Origin: Limosilactobacillus sp.
Lineage (GTDB): Bacteria; Bacillota; Bacilli; Lactobacillales; Lactobacillaceae
Direction: 5' to 3'
Assembly: GCF_022482365.1 (NCBI RefSeq)
Contig: NZ_JAKVPE010000001.1
Coordinates: forward strand, 1,612,001-1,676,000
DNA length: 64,000 bases
Positions within the stretch are counted from its first letter, which is position 1; each line of letters starts with the position of its first letter. Position numbers and translations under genes: made by a program. This document shows positions 38,280-49,159 of the stretch, one piece after another. The notes beneath the pieces were generated by a model. The model was given only the letters and a program-made list of their open reading frames with translations, did no database searches and had not been told where the DNA came from.

Positions 38280-38999
38280 ATGGATAAGTTACTGTATACC
38301 GGAAAAGCTAAGCAGATGTGGCAGACGGATGATCCCGAGGTGCTGCGGGTCGTCTACATGGACCAGGCAACCGCGCTGAACGGCAAGAAGAAGGACCACT
38401 TCGCCGGTAAGGGGGCCGCTGCCAAGGCCATCTCTGATCTGGTATTTAACTACCTGATTGAACACGGGATTCCGACCCACTTCATCAAGCAGCTTTCCGC
38501 CACCGAGGACCTGGTCAAGAAGTGCCAGATGTTCCCACTGGAATTCGTTACCCGCAACGTCATTGCTGGCCACTTCGCCAGCCGCTACGGCCTCGACGAA
38601 GGAAAGGTGCTGCCGGAACCGGTTGAGGAAACCTTCTTCAAGAGCGACAAGCTGGACGACCCGTTCATCAACGAATCGGCCGCCATTGCCCTCGGCATTG
38701 CCAGCCATGAGGACCTCGAAAAGATGTGGGGCCTCTGCCGCGAAGTCAACGGCCTGCTCAAGCCACTCTTTGAAAAGGCGGGGATGCAGCTTGTCGACTT
38801 CAAGCTGGAATTTGGTCGCCTGACGAACGGCGACATTGTCCTGGCCGACGAATTCTCACCTGACAACTGCCGGCTGTGGGACCTCAAGACCGACGAACAC
38901 CTGGACAAGGATGTTTACCGGCGCAAGCTTGCGAATCTCACCCAAACCTATGACGAAGTATTATCACGCCTGCAAAACGTATTAGCGGAGGAGAACTAA
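38280..38999 (+). CDS. purC: SAICAR synthetase
   Basis: Joins CAIR and aspartate with ATP. LYTGKAKQMWQTDDPEVLRVVYMDQATALNGKKKD (residues 4-38) and VDFKLEFGRLTNGDIVLADEFSPDNCRLWD (about 165-195) are the family signatures. The 239 residues are typical. AAAGGAG precedes the ATG at 11 bases. It is the first gene of purCSQLFMNHD. Confidence 0.96.
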   Translation: MDKLLYTGKAKQMWQTDDPEVLRVVYMDQATALNGKKKDHFAGKGAAAKAISDLVFNYLIEHGIPTHFIKQLSATEDLVKKCQMFPLEFVTRNVIAGHFASRYGLDEGKVLPEPVEETFFKSDKLDDPFINESAAIALGIASHEDLEKMWGLCREVNGLLKPLFEKAGMQLVDFKLEFGRLTNGDIVLADEFSPDNCRLWDLKTDEHLDKDVYRRKLANLTQTYDEVLSRLQNVLAEEN

Positions 39000-39001
39000 T
39001 C

Positions 39002-39250
39002 ATGACTAATGTTCGGATTTTCGTAACCTACAAGCAATCAGTTTTTGACCCCCAGGGTGACACGATCAAGGAAGCCATCCACACCTTGGGCCACGACGAA
39101 GTAACGGACGTTCACGTCGGCAAGTTCTTCGACGTCACGATCAAGGGCACCGGGGATGCAGTTGACAAGGCCGTCAAGGAAATCGCCGACCAGCTGCTGG
39201 TGAACTTCAACATGGAGACTTATCACTACCAGGTATTGGAGGAAGCATAA
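39002..39250 (+). CDS. purS: FGAM synthase subunit PurS
   Basis: The 82-residue subunit that bridges PurQ and small PurL in the three-part FGAM synthase. [27 protein letters not shown] (residues 4-30) and [12 protein letters not shown] are diagnostic. The stop shares a base with the purQ start. Confidence 0.95.
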   Translation: MTNVRIFVTYKQSVFDPQGDTIKEAIHTLGHDEVTDVHVGKFFDVTIKGTGDAVDKAVKEIADQLLVNFNMETYHYQVLEEA

Positions 39251-39930
39251 TGAAGATTGCGGTAATTGTTTTCCCAGGCTCCAACTGTGATGTTGACCTG
39301 TACGAAGCCCTGGGCACCGTCTGCGGGGCGGATGTCGACTACGTTTCCCACCACGAGAGCAGCCTGGACGGCTACGACGCCGTCATGCTGCCGGGGGGCT
39401 TTTCCTACGGTGACTACCTGCGCGCGGGTGCGATTGCCCGCTTCACCAACATCATGCCGGCAATCATCAAGATGGCCAACGAAGGCAAGCCCGTCTTCGG
39501 GACCTGCAACGGTTTCCAGATCCTGACGGAGGCCGGTCTCTTGCCGGGGGCCCTCAAGCGGAATGACTCCCAGAAGTTCGTCTGCAAGACCGTGCCGCTG
39601 GAAGTCGTCAACAACCAGACCCTCTTTACCACCCAGTATCAGGAGCACGAGCGGATCGCCCTGCCGATCGCTCACGCCGACGGCAGCTTTTACGCTGACG
39701 AAGAAACACTGAACGAACTCGAAGCCAATCACCAGGTCGTCTTTCGGTACGCAGAGGAGAATCCAAATGGTAGTTTGCGAAATATTGCTGGAATTACTAA
39801 CAAGCGTGGCAACGTTTTGGGAATGATGCCCCATCCGGAACGGGCAGTCGAAGCCATCCTCGGTAACACGGACGGCTTACGGTTATTCAAGTCCCTGTTG
39901 GCGAACGGACGCGTGAAAGTGGGGGAATAA
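39250..39930 (+). CDS. purQ: FGAM synthase glutaminase subunit PurQ
   Basis: Class I glutamine amidotransferase supplying ammonia to PurL. The nucleophilic Cys is in [10 protein letters not shown] (about residue 86), and the His/Glu pair is in [10 protein letters not shown] (about 200). PGSNCDVD marks the N terminus. The 226 residues match Bacillus PurQ. AATGGAGGAA precedes the ATG within purS. Confidence 0.96.
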   Translation: MKIAVIVFPGSNCDVDLYEALGTVCGADVDYVSHHESSLDGYDAVMLPGGFSYGDYLRAGAIARFTNIMPAIIKMANEGKPVFGTCNGFQILTEAGLLPGALKRNDSQKFVCKTVPLEVVNNQTLFTTQYQEHERIALPIAHADGSFYADEETLNELEANHQVVFRYAEENPNGSLRNIAGITNKRGNVLGMMPHPERAVEAILGNTDGLRLFKSLLANGRVKVGE

Positions 39931-39931
39931 A

Positions 39932-42160
39932 ATGGAACAAGCAATGACGCCGGAAGAGATCAAAGAAAAGAAGCCCTACCTGGACTGGAGCCTGAGTGAG
40001 GACGAGTACAACTACATCAGCGAAAAGCTCCTGGGCAGACTGCCAAACTACACGGAAACCGGCCTCTTCTCCGCAATGTGGAGTGAGCACTGCTCCTACA
40101 AGAAGTCCAAGCCCGTCCTGCGGCTCTTCCCGAACAAGAACAGCCGCGTGCTGCAGGGTCCCGGTGAAGGTGCCGGGGTCGTTGACATTGACGATGGCCA
40201 GGCGGTCGTCTTCAAGGCCGAAAGCCACAACCACCCAACGACGGTTGAACCTTACCAGGGGGCTGCAACTGGGGTCGGCGGCATCCTGCGGGACATCTTC
40301 AGCATGGGTGCCCGCCCGGTTGCTTCCCTCGACTCCCTGCACTTCGGCGAGCTCGACAACGCGACGACCCGGATGAAGGTCGACGGCACGGTGCGCGGGA
40401 TCGGTGACTACGGCAACTGCATGGGGATCCCAACCATTGCCGGTGAAACCACCTTTGATCCCTGCTACCAGGGGAACGTCCTTTGCAACGCCATGAGCGT
40501 CGGGCTGATGGACCAAAAGGACATTCAAAAAGGGAAGGCCGCCGGGATCGGCAATGCCGTCATGTACGTCGGTGCCAAGACCGGTCGTGACGGGATTCAC
40601 GGTGCCACCTTTGCCTCCGCTGACTTCAGCGACGAAAACGCCACCCAGCGTTCCGCCGTCCAGGTCGGCAACCCATTCATGGAAAAGCTTTTGCTGGAGG
40701 CCTGCCTGGAACTGATTACCAAGCACCCCGACTGGCTGGTCGGCATCCAGGACATGGGGGCCGCCGGAATCGTCTCCTCCAGTGCCGAAATGGCTTCGGA
40801 AGGGAAGTCCGGCATGGACCTCGACCTCGACCTGGTTCCACAGCGGGAAACCAACATGTCCGCTTACGAGATCATGCTGAGTGAATCCCAGGAACGGATG
40901 CTTCTCTGTGTCAACAAGGGCCACGAGGAAGACGTCAAGAAGATCTTTGACTTCTACGACCTCGATGCCGTCACGATCGGCCGGATCACGGAAGGTCACC
41001 AGTACGTCCTGCACCACGATGGTCAGGTCGTCTGCGACATTCCGGTTTCCACCCTGACCGATGACGTCTTGGAAGAAGCCAGCGACGAAAAAAAGCCAGC
41101 TCGAATCACTGCGGCTGAGCAGGAAGCAGCATGGCAGCCAGAAATTAAGGATGCCGAACAAACGCTCCGTGACCTGCTGGCCCAGTCGACGATTGCCGAC
41201 AAGAGCAGCTTCTACCAGCAATACGATTCCCAGGTGCGGACCTCGACGGTTGTCGGCCCCGGCAGTGATGCCGGCGTGCTTCGCGTTCGCGGGACGCACA
41301 AGGGCCTGTCGATGACGACGGACGGCAACGGTCGCTTCGTCTACCTCAGTCCCGAGGTTGGGGGCCAAATTGCCCTGACCGAGGCCGCCGCCAACATCAT
41401 TGCCAGCGGCGCCGAACCACTGGCGATCACCGACTGCCTGAACTACGGTGATCCGAACGATCCCGAGATTTTCTGGGAACTCCACCAGTCCGTCAAGGGG
41501 ATGGCGGATGCCTGCCGGGTCTTTGATACGCCGGTAATCTCCGGGAACGTTTCCCTTTACAACGAAAATAACGGCCAGGCCATTCACCCGACGCCGATGG
41601 TCGGCATGGTGGGCCTGGTTAAGAACATTGACCGCGTCGTGCCAAGTTTTGTCCAGCACGCTGGCGACCGGGTCTACCTGGTCGGCTCGACCCGCGACGA
41701 CTACGCCGGTTCCGAATTGCAGAAGATGCTGACCGGCGACATCAGCGGGGTTGTCCAGGAATTTGACCTCGACCACGTTCACGACTACATGCAGCGCCTG
41801 CTTCACACGATGGAGAACGGCCACGTCCAGAGCGCCCACGACCTGAGCGAGGGTGGCCTGGGGGTTGCCCTGGCCGAAACCCTCTTCAAGACCGACCGGG
41901 GGCTGAACCTGGACCTCCGCCACCTGACGAGTGCCCAGCTCTTCAGTGAAACGCCGGGCCGCTTCGTCGTCACCGTTGCGCCGGACCACGTTGCCGCCTT
42001 TGAACAGGACCTGGGGGATGACGCCCAATTTGTCGGGACGGTTACCAACACCCACTGGCTGGAAGCCCACCTGGCCGACGCCGAGATTAACCAAAACGTA
42101 ACGGAACTACAAAAGATTTGGGAGGAGGCAATTCCGTGCCAAATGAAATCAAAGGATTAA
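39932..42160 (+). CDS. purL: FGAM synthase large subunit PurL (small type)
   Basis: The ATP-dependent synthetase of the PurSQL complex, 742 residues, the short form lacking the fused glutaminase. [13 protein letters not shown] (about 48-60), [25 protein letters not shown] (about 92-116) and the repeated PurM-like halves are clear. The start region has weak GGGGG spacing, and translation is likely coupled to purQ. The 3' end overlaps the purF start by 25 bases. Confidence 0.96.
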   Translation: MEQAMTPEEIKEKKPYLDWSLSEDEYNYISEKLLGRLPNYTETGLFSAMWSEHCSYKKSKPVLRLFPNKNSRVLQGPGEGAGVVDIDDGQAVVFKAESHNHPTTVEPYQGAATGVGGILRDIFSMGARPVASLDSLHFGELDNATTRMKVDGTVRGIGDYGNCMGIPTIAGETTFDPCYQGNVLCNAMSVGLMDQKDIQKGKAAGIGNAVMYVGAKTGRDGIHGATFASADFSDENATQRSAVQVGNPFMEKLLLEACLELITKHPDWLVGIQDMGAAGIVSSSAEMASEGKSGMDLDLDLVPQRETNMSAYEIMLSESQERMLLCVNKGHEEDVKKIFDFYDLDAVTIGRITEGHQYVLHHDGQVVCDIPVSTLTDDVLEEASDEKKPARITAAEQEAAWQPEIKDAEQTLRDLLAQSTIADKSSFYQQYDSQVRTSTVVGPGSDAGVLRVRGTHKGLSMTTDGNGRFVYLSPEVGGQIALTEAAANIIASGAEPLAITDCLNYGDPNDPEIFWELHQSVKGMADACRVFDTPVISGNVSLYNENNGQAIHPTPMVGMVGLVKNIDRVVPSFVQHAGDRVYLVGSTRDDYAGSELQKMLTGDISGVVQEFDLDHVHDYMQRLLHTMENGHVQSAHDLSEGGLGVALAETLFKTDRGLNLDLRHLTSAQLFSETPGRFVVTVAPDHVAAFEQDLGDDAQFVGTVTNTHWLEAHLADAEINQNVTELQKIWEEAIPCQMKSKD

Positions 42161-43599
42161 ATGAAGAATGTGGAGTCTTCGGGGTCTTTGGCGCACCTGA
42201 CGCCGCCCAGCTGACCTACTTCGGCCTCCACACCCTCCAGCACCGTGGCCAGGAGGGGGCCGGGATCGTCTCCAGCGACGGCACCACCCTCTACCAGCAC
42301 CGCGACCGGGGACTGCTGGCCCACGTCTTCGCCGATCCGGCCGAGCTCAAGCGGCTGGTCGGGGATTCGGCCATCGGTCACGTTCGCTACGGGACCAGCG
42401 GCCACAATTCGATTGCCAACGTCCAGCCGTTCCTCTTCCGCTTCCACGACGGTGACATTGCCCTCGCCCACAACGGGAACCTGACCAATGCGGTCACCTT
42501 GCGGCGGGAGCTGGAGGATGACGGGGCGGTCTTCCAATCCGATTCTGACACCGAGATCCTGATCCACCTGATCCGCAAGCACATCAAGGAGGGCTTTATC
42601 CCCGCCCTGAAGAAGAGCCTCAACCAGGTTCACGGCGGCTTTGCCTTCCTGCTCCTCCAAAAGGACCGGCTGGTTGCAGCCCTCGACCCAAACGGAATTC
42701 GCCCGCTGTGCATCGGTCAGTTGGACAACGGCGCCTACGTGGTGGCCAGTGAAACCTGTGCCCTCGATATCGTTAACGCCCAGTTCGTCCGTGACGTCCA
42801 GCCGGGTGAATTGATCGTGATCGACCGCGATGGCCTGCACATTGATCACTACACCACCGACACCCAGCTGGCGATCTGCTCGATGGAATACATCTACTTT
42901 GCCCGGCCGGATTCGATCATCCACGGGGTGACCGTCCACAACGCCCGCAAACAGATGGGCCGCCTGCTGGCCCGCGAGCACCCGGTCGACGCTGACATGG
43001 TGATCGGGGTGCCGAACTCCTCCCTGTCCGCCGCCAGTGGCTACGCCGAGGAATCAGGCCTACCGTACGAAATGGGGCTGATCAAGAGCCAGTACATTGC
43101 CCGGACCTTTATCCAGCCAACCCAGGCCCTGCGTGAACAGGGCGTCCACATGAAGCTCTCCGCCGTGCGCGGGGTGGTCAACGGCAAGAAGGTCGCGGTC
43201 GTCGACGACTCGATCGTGCGGGGGACGACCTCCAAGCAGATTGTCCAGATGCTGAAGGACGCCGGGGCCAAGGAGGTCCACCTCCTGATTTCCTCGCCAC
43301 CGTTCCGCTTCCCGTGCTTCTACGGGATCGACGTTTCGACCCGGTCCGAACTGATGGCCGCGCACTACTCCGTTGAGGAAATGCGCCAGCTGATCGGGGC
43401 CGACACCCTGGGCTTCTTGAGCGTTGACAGCCTGGTCAAGGCGATCAGCGTTCCCAATGCCGGGGATGCCCCGTACGGCGGACTGACGGTGGCCTACTTC
43501 AACGGTGACTACCCGACGCCGCTCTACGACTATGAGGCCGGCTACCTGAAGTCACTGAATGAACAGGAACGACGCGCACGAAAGGAACGATTATCATGA
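42136..43599 (+). CDS. purF: Amidophosphoribosyltransferase PurF
   Basis: First committed step of purine synthesis: PRPP plus glutamine to phosphoribosylamine. The N-terminal nucleophile Cys is in [10 protein letters not shown] after an 11-residue propeptide of the Bacillus type. The PRPP motif [17 protein letters not shown] lies near residue 350. GTG 42136 is chosen because GGAGGAGG lies 7 bases upstream, inside purL. The 487 residues fit. The stop overlaps purM (ATGA). Confidence 0.95.
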   Translation: MPNEIKGLNEECGVFGVFGAPDAAQLTYFGLHTLQHRGQEGAGIVSSDGTTLYQHRDRGLLAHVFADPAELKRLVGDSAIGHVRYGTSGHNSIANVQPFLFRFHDGDIALAHNGNLTNAVTLRRELEDDGAVFQSDSDTEILIHLIRKHIKEGFIPALKKSLNQVHGGFAFLLLQKDRLVAALDPNGIRPLCIGQLDNGAYVVASETCALDIVNAQFVRDVQPGELIVIDRDGLHIDHYTTDTQLAICSMEYIYFARPDSIIHGVTVHNARKQMGRLLAREHPVDADMVIGVPNSSLSAASGYAEESGLPYEMGLIKSQYIARTFIQPTQALREQGVHMKLSAVRGVVNGKKVAVVDDSIVRGTTSKQIVQMLKDAGAKEVHLLISSPPFRFPCFYGIDVSTRSELMAAHYSVEEMRQLIGADTLGFLSVDSLVKAISVPNAGDAPYGGLTVAYFNGDYPTPLYDYEAGYLKSLNEQERRARKERLS

Positions 43600-44633
43600 A
43601 CCGATACCAAGAAGCCGGCGTTGACGTCAACGCGGGGTACGAACTCGTTCGCCGAATCAAAAACGCCGTCAAGTCCACCGACCGGCCCGGCGTCATGTCC
43701 GGGATCGGCAGTTTCGGCGGGATGTTCGACCTGGGTGAATTAAAGGTCAAGCACCCGATCCTGGTTTCCGGGACCGATGGCGTAGGGACCAAGCTCCTGA
43801 TCGCCCAGAAGATGAACAAGCACGACACGATCGGGATCGACGTCGTGGCAATGTGCGTCAACGACGTCCTGGCCCAGGGTGCCGAGCCGCTCTTCTTCCT
43901 TGACTACATCGCCACCGGTCACAACGAACCAGCAAAGATGGCCGACATCGTTTCCGGCGTGGCAGCTGGCTGCCGGGACGCTCACACGGCCCTGGTCGGC
44001 GGGGAGACCGCCGAGATGCCGGACATGTACGCCAAGGAAGAATACGACCTGGCCGGGACCGTCACCGGGGTCGTCGAGAAGGATCAATTGCTGACCGCGG
44101 ATCTGCCCCAGGAGGGCGACGTCCTGCTGGGCCTGCCGTCCAGCGGCCTTCACTCCAACGGCTTTTCCCTGGTTCGGCAGATCCTCTTCAAGGACCACGA
44201 CGTTCAGCTGACCGACAAGCCGGAGCTGCTGCAAGGACAGACGGTTGGTGAAGCCCTGCTGACGCCGACCCGGATTTATGTCCGCCAGCTCCTGCCACTG
44301 ATTCGTGCCGGCCTGCTCCACGGGATCAGCCATATCACCGGTGGCGGATTGATTGAGAACGTGCCGCGGATGTTTAGCGATGAGCTCCAGGCCGTGATTG
44401 ACCACACCGCCTGGCCGACCCTACCGATCTTCGACTACCTAAAGGAACTGGGTCAGCTGCCGACTGCCGACTGCTTCCAGACCTTCAACATGGGGATCGG
44501 GATCGTCCTGGCGGTGGCACCAGCTCAGGTGGCCGCGGTTCAAGAACGGCTGCAGGACGCGGGGATGGTCAGCTACCAGCTCGGCCAGCTACAATCCCGG
44601 CCGGCGGATGAAGAAAAGATTGTAATTAAGTGA
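43596..44633 (+). CDS. purM: AIR synthetase PurM
   Basis: Closes the imidazole ring of AIR. GIGSFGGMFDL (about 34-44), the SGTDGVGTKLLIAQ motif (about 54-67) and the GGETAEMPDMY segment (about 133) are intact. The 345-residue length is normal. It is translationally coupled to purF and purN by short overlaps. Confidence 0.96.
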   Translation: MNRYQEAGVDVNAGYELVRRIKNAVKSTDRPGVMSGIGSFGGMFDLGELKVKHPILVSGTDGVGTKLLIAQKMNKHDTIGIDVVAMCVNDVLAQGAEPLFFLDYIATGHNEPAKMADIVSGVAAGCRDAHTALVGGETAEMPDMYAKEEYDLAGTVTGVVEKDQLLTADLPQEGDVLLGLPSSGLHSNGFSLVRQILFKDHDVQLTDKPELLQGQTVGEALLTPTRIYVRQLLPLIRAGLLHGISHITGGGLIENVPRMFSDELQAVIDHTAWPTLPIFDYLKELGQLPTADCFQTFNMGIGIVLAVAPAQVAAVQERLQDAGMVSYQLGQLQSRPADEEKIVIK

Positions 44634-44644
44634 GGCGTAATCAA

Positions 44645-45226
44645 ATGAAAACCGCAATTTTGGCTTCGGGAAACGGAACGAACTTCGAAGTCCTGGCTAA
44701 GCACTTTCAAGCCGGTGACCTGCCAGGCGAACTGGCGCTGCTGTTTTGCAACCACCCGGACGCACCGGTGATGGATCGTGCAAAGCGACTCGGCATCCCG
44801 GCGGTCAGTTTTACCGTCAAGTCCTGTGGTGGCAAGGAGGCCTACGAAGAGAAGCTCCTGGGCGTCCTGCAGGAATACGGGATTGACTTCATCGCCCTGG
44901 CCGGCTACCTGCGGGTGGTCGGGCCAACGATCCTGAACCACTACGACCACCGGATCATCAACTTGCATCCGGCCTGGCTGCCCGAATACCCCGGCCTGCA
45001 CTCCATCGAGCGGGCCTTTGCCGACCATCGCTCCCAAACCGGGGTCACGGTCCACTACATTGATGCCGGCCTGGATTCCGGCCCCATCATCGCCCAGTGC
45101 CATGTGCCGATCCTGACCACGGACACCGAAGAGACGCTGGAGACCCGGGTCCACGCAACCGAGCACCAGCTTTACCCATTAGCATTGAAGCAAGCATTAA
45201 CCGCATTGAATGAAAAGGAGAATTAA
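44645..45226 (+). CDS. purN: GAR transformylase PurN
   Basis: Transfers formyl from 10-formyl-THF to GAR. Catalytic residues are in INLHPAWLPEYPG (Asn-x-His, about 105) and the Asp of HYIDAGLDSGPI (about 140). ILASGNGTNFEVL opens the protein. ATG 44645 is preferred over GTG 44630 because GAGG lies 9 bases upstream and the family N terminus begins there. 193 residues. Confidence 0.94.
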   Translation: MKTAILASGNGTNFEVLAKHFQAGDLPGELALLFCNHPDAPVMDRAKRLGIPAVSFTVKSCGGKEAYEEKLLGVLQEYGIDFIALAGYLRVVGPTILNHYDHRIINLHPAWLPEYPGLHSIERAFADHRSQTGVTVHYIDAGLDSGPIIAQCHVPILTTDTEETLETRVHATEHQLYPLALKQALTALNEKEN

Positions 45227-45229
45227 TCC

Positions 45230-46768
45230 ATGAAACGTGCATTGGTAAGTGTATCTGATAAGAACGACCTGGTTCCTTTCGTTAAGGGCCTGGAAGAAAA
45301 CGGCTACGAAATTGTTTCCACCGGTGGTACCAAGAAGGTCCTCGATGAAGCAGGGGTCAAGACGATCAGCATCGAAGACGTTACCCACTTTCCAGAAATC
45401 CTGGACGGCCGGGTCAAGACCCTGAACCCATACGTCCACGGCGGGCTGCTGGCCCGGCGTGAGCTGCCAGAACATATGGCAACGCTGAAGAAGCTCAACA
45501 TCACGCCAATCGACCTGGTGTGCGTCAACCTCTACCCGTTCAAGGAAACGATCGAGAAGCCGGACGTTAAGCTTGCCGATGCAATCGAAAACATTGATAT
45601 TGGTGGCCCATCAATGGTCCGGTCCGCTGCCAAAAACTACCGCGACGTCACGATCGTCGTGGACAAGGCGGACTACAATCAGGTATTGGATGAAATTAAG
45701 GAAAACGGCGACACCACCCTGGACACCCGGGCCAAGTTGGCTGCCAAGGCCTTCCGCCACACTGCCGCTTACGACGCCCTGATTTCCCAGTACCTGACCA
45801 AGCAGACCGGCCTGGAAGACCCAGAACAGCTGACCCTGACCTGGAACCTGAAAGAAACGATGCGCTACGGCGAAAACTCCCACCAGAAGGCATGGCTGTA
45901 CGAAGACGCCCTGCCAAAGGACTTCTCGATTCTCCAGGCCAAGCAATTGCACGGTAAGAAGCTGTCCTACAACAACATCAAGGACGCCGACGAAGCCCTG
46001 CGTTGCATCCGCGAATTCGACGAACCAACCGTTGTTGCCATGAAGCACATGAACCCGTGTGGCATTGGCCGCGGTGAAACTCTGGAACAGGCCTGGGACC
46101 GCGCCTACACCGCCGACTCCGTTTCGATTTTCGGTGGGGTGATTGCCCTCAACCGGAAAGTCGACCTGGCCACCGCCGAAAAGATGCACAAGATCTTCCT
46201 GGAAATCGTCATCGCCCCCGGCTTTGACGACGATGCCTACGCCGTTTTGGCCAAGAAGAAAAACATCCGGCTGCTCAGCTTGGACTTCTCCAAGAAGGAC
46301 GAACCAACCAAGCACGAGGTTGTCTCCGTCATGGGTGGGATGCTGATGCAGGAACAAGACACTTTGCAGGAAGACTACCACGACTGGAAGTGCGTCACTG
46401 ACGTTCAGCCAACCGAACAACAGCTCAAGAACCTGATGTTTGCCTGGAAGGCCGTTAAGCACGCCAAGTCCAACGCCATCGTCCTGGCTAACGACGAGCG
46501 GACCCTGGGTGTCGGCGAAGGTCAGCCGAACCGGATCGACTCCCTGAAGATCGCCGTCAAGCATGCCGGCGACGACATCGACGACCGGACCGTGATGGCC
46601 TCCGACGCCTTCTTCCCGTTTGGCGACTGCGTGGAATACGCCGGCCAACACGGCATCAAGGCCGTTGTTCAACCGGGTGGCTCCATCCGTGACCAGGAAT
46701 CCATCGACATGGCCAACAAGTACGGCATCGCCATGGTCACCACCGGCATCCGCCACTTCCGGCACTAA
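45230..46768 (+). CDS. purH: Bifunctional AICAR transformylase/IMP cyclohydrolase
   Basis: Last two steps to IMP. The N-terminal cyclohydrolase (residues 1-195; [27 protein letters not shown]) and the C-terminal transformylase ([41 protein letters not shown]) are both complete. 512 residues. It uses 10-formyl-THF that Fhs can supply. Confidence 0.96.
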   Translation: MKRALVSVSDKNDLVPFVKGLEENGYEIVSTGGTKKVLDEAGVKTISIEDVTHFPEILDGRVKTLNPYVHGGLLARRELPEHMATLKKLNITPIDLVCVNLYPFKETIEKPDVKLADAIENIDIGGPSMVRSAAKNYRDVTIVVDKADYNQVLDEIKENGDTTLDTRAKLAAKAFRHTAAYDALISQYLTKQTGLEDPEQLTLTWNLKETMRYGENSHQKAWLYEDALPKDFSILQAKQLHGKKLSYNNIKDADEALRCIREFDEPTVVAMKHMNPCGIGRGETLEQAWDRAYTADSVSIFGGVIALNRKVDLATAEKMHKIFLEIVIAPGFDDDAYAVLAKKKNIRLLSLDFSKKDEPTKHEVVSVMGGMLMQEQDTLQEDYHDWKCVTDVQPTEQQLKNLMFAWKAVKHAKSNAIVLANDERTLGVGEGQPNRIDSLKIAVKHAGDDIDDRTVMASDAFFPFGDCVEYAGQHGIKAVVQPGGSIRDQESIDMANKYGIAMVTTGIRHFRH

Positions 46769-46827
46769 AATCGTAGCTGCCGATCGTATCGTTGCGGTCA
46801 GATTTCAAGAAAAAGGGGAAAGCATCG

Positions 46828-48084
46828 ATGACTGAACAAGTGAACGTATTAGTAGTTGGTGAAGGGGGCCGCGAATTCGCGATCGCCCATAAACTCCAGC
46901 AGAGCCCTAAGGTCAAGCAGGTTTACTGCGCACCCGGCAACGTGGGGATGAAGACGGTCGGCGTCGTGCCGGTTGCCATTCCGGAAACCGACTTTGCGGG
47001 CCTGATCCGCTTTGCCAAGGAGCACCAGGTGGCTTGGACCTTCGTGGGCCCCGAGGACTGCCTGGTCGACGGGATCGTGGACGACTTCCGTGCGGCGGGG
47101 CTAAAGGCCTTTGGACCGAGTGCCCGGGCCGCCCAGCTGGAAGGATCGAAGGACTACGCCTTGAACTTCATGAACAACTATGGCGTTCCCACTGCGCGTC
47201 ACGCCTCCTACCGCGACCAGACGGCGGCAATTCGCGACGTTGACCAGTTTGGCTTCCCGGTCGTGATTAAGGAAAACGGCCTGGCCGGCGGGAAGGGGGT
47301 TGTGATTGCCCCCGACCGTGACACCGCGGTCCAGACGATCAAAGAGATGTTTGGCCAGGGTCAGGCCCGGCTGGTGCTGGAGGAATGCCTGCAGGGGCAG
47401 GAGTACTCCATGTTCGTTCTCCTGAGCAACGACCACTACCGGATCCTGCCGATGGCCCAAGACCACAAGCGGGCCTACGACGGTGACAAGGGCCCCAACA
47501 CCGGTGGCATGGGCGCCTACAGCCCGCTGCCGCAGTTGAGTACGGCTGACTACCAGCGGATGGTCGACGAGGTAGTGACGCCAACCGTCAACGGTTTGGT
47601 GGCCGGTGACTACGACTACCACGGCATTCTCTACATCGGGCTGATCCTGACCGCGGACGGGCCCAAGGTAATCGAATACAACGTGCGGCTTGGGGATCCG
47701 GAGACCCAGGTGATCCTGCCGCGGCTTGCGACCGACCTCTTTGACCTGGTCGACGCTGCCCTAAACGACCAGCCGCTGCCGGAGGTCAAAGAGGATCCGG
47801 CGGCCTGTCTGGGGGTTGTCCTGGCTTCAAAGGGCTACCCGACTAAGCCGGTCCACGGTCAGTCCCTGGGTGAATTTCCCCAGGAGGACGGTATTGAGAT
47901 CGCCTATGCCAACGTCGCCGGTGACCTGGGTGATCTGCGCGGGAATGGTGGCCGCCTGCTGATGGTCCTGGCCAAGGACGCCAGTCTGAAGCAGGCCCAC
48001 GACCGGGTCTACCGCTACCTGGACGGCCTGGATGAGCCGGAATGCTTCTACCGTCACGACATCGGTGCCAAGGCCGGTTTATAG
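46828..48084 (+). CDS. purD: GAR synthetase PurD
   Basis: ATP-grasp ligase joining phosphoribosylamine and glycine. VVGEGGREFAIAHKL (about 9-23), the ATP loop VIKENGLAGGKGVVIA (about 140-155) and NTGGMGAYSP (about 222) are typical. The N-terminal GEGGRE replaces the more common GxGGRE without effect. Start ATG 46828 follows AAAAGGGGAAA; an in-frame earlier codon lies in the purH-purD gap. 418 residues; last gene of the operon. Confidence 0.95.
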   Translation: MTEQVNVLVVGEGGREFAIAHKLQQSPKVKQVYCAPGNVGMKTVGVVPVAIPETDFAGLIRFAKEHQVAWTFVGPEDCLVDGIVDDFRAAGLKAFGPSARAAQLEGSKDYALNFMNNYGVPTARHASYRDQTAAIRDVDQFGFPVVIKENGLAGGKGVVIAPDRDTAVQTIKEMFGQGQARLVLEECLQGQEYSMFVLLSNDHYRILPMAQDHKRAYDGDKGPNTGGMGAYSPLPQLSTADYQRMVDEVVTPTVNGLVAGDYDYHGILYIGLILTADGPKVIEYNVRLGDPETQVILPRLATDLFDLVDAALNDQPLPEVKEDPAACLGVVLASKGYPTKPVHGQSLGEFPQEDGIEIAYANVAGDLGDLRGNGGRLLMVLAKDASLKQAHDRVYRYLDGLDEPECFYRHDIGAKAGL

Positions 48085-48096
48085 TAATTAATATAG

Positions 48097-48130
48097 AAAA
48101 AGCGTCTCCCACAATTGGTGAGGCGCTTTT
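48097..48130 (+). terminator. pur operon terminator
   Basis: AAAAGCGTCTCCC pairs imperfectly with GGTGAGGCGCTTTT. Confidence 0.8.
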
Positions 48131-48201
48131 GTAATGGGAATCCCGTTAGCAAGGCCGTGTGACGAGCTTCACAAAAAGCCGACATTTTAAGAGGCTTGCT
48201 A

Positions 48202-48230
48202 TTGGAATTTATCCGGGATTGGATTAAAAT
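48202..48230 (+). promoter_or_regulatory. gpmA promoter
   Basis: TTGGAA (48202-48207), 17 bases, TAAAAT (48225-48230). Confidence 0.6.
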
Positions 48231-48283
48231 GGTATGGAAATGCAACTGCATGGTATTTTAAGAAGAAAGAGGTCAAAAACAAT

Positions 48284-48970
48284 ATGGCTAAATTAGTACT
48301 GATTCGTCACGGCCAAAGTGAATGGAACCTTGCCAACAAGTTCACCGGCTGGATCGATGTTGACTTGAGCGAAAAGGGTGTTGAACAAGCTAAGGAAGCT
48401 GGTAAGGCCCTGAAGGAACACGGCATTGAATTCGACTATGCCTACACTTCCGTTCTGAAGCGTGCCATCAAGACGCTGCACTACGCTCTGGAAGAATGCG
48501 ACCAGCTCTGGATCCCAGAATTCAAGACTTGGCGCTTGAACGAACGTCACTACGGCGCTCTGCAGGGCCTGAACAAGAAGGCTACTGCTGAAAAGTACGG
48601 GGACGAACAGGTTCACATCTGGCGTCGTTCATACGACGTTCTGCCACCACTGCTGAAGGCCAGCGACGAAGGTTCTGCTCTGCACGACCGTCGTTACGCA
48701 AACCTGGACCCACGGACTGTTCCGGGTGGTGAAAACCTGAAGGTCACCCTGGAACGGGTTATTCCGCTTTGGCAAGACGAAATCGCACCAAAGTTGCTGG
48801 ATGGCAAGAACGTTATCATTGCTGCCCACGGTAACTCCCTGCGTGCCCTTTCCAAGTACATCGAAAACATCTCTGACGAAGACATCATGAACCTGGAAAT
48901 GGCTACTGGCCAGCCAGTTGTTTACGACTTCGATGACAAGCTGAACGTTCTCAGCAAGGAAAAGTACTAA
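48284..48970 (+). CDS. gpmA: 2,3-bisphosphoglycerate-dependent phosphoglycerate mutase
   Basis: Interconverts 3- and 2-phosphoglycerate in glycolysis. The phosphohistidine is in [27 protein letters not shown] (residues 6-32), the second His in [10 protein letters not shown] (about 182), and RRSYDVLPP near 115. The 228 residues match the dPGM class. Codon use is strongly biased to a few codons (GTT, CTG, GCT, GAA, AAG), as expected for a highly expressed gene. Confidence 0.95.
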   Translation: MAKLVLIRHGQSEWNLANKFTGWIDVDLSEKGVEQAKEAGKALKEHGIEFDYAYTSVLKRAIKTLHYALEECDQLWIPEFKTWRLNERHYGALQGLNKKATAEKYGDEQVHIWRRSYDVLPPLLKASDEGSALHDRRYANLDPRTVPGGENLKVTLERVIPLWQDEIAPKLLDGKNVIIAAHGNSLRALSKYIENISDEDIMNLEMATGQPVVYDFDDKLNVLSKEKY

Positions 48971-49023
48971 AATAATTGATTGGTGGTTTGTTTGCCCAAC
49001 CCGCAGCCACCGGTTAAGCAAAA

Positions 49024-49054
49024 ATTCCCGGTCGCACCTGATCGGGAATTTTTA
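49024..49054 (+). terminator. gpmA terminator
   Basis: AATTCCCG pairs with CGGGAATT around a 12-base loop, followed by T residues. Confidence 0.8.
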
Positions 49055-49092
49055 ATTTTTTTGAAAAATACTGGAAGAATTGGGCGAATGAA

Positions 49093-49120
49093 TTGTGACC
49101 ACCATCAGTTGTGTTATGAT
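49093..49120 (+). promoter_or_regulatory. Promoter of the DUF975-like membrane protein gene
   Basis: TTGTGA (49093-49098), 16 bases, TATGAT (49115-49120). Confidence 0.55.
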
Positions 49121-49159
49121 GGACAATAAATCAATTTTAGATGGAGTCGAGTATCGAAT

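Noticed and set aside
39887-42094. A 735-codon minus-strand frame opposite purL
   Set aside because: It is the antisense shadow of purL caused by high GC at third codon positions; no start signal or known domain.
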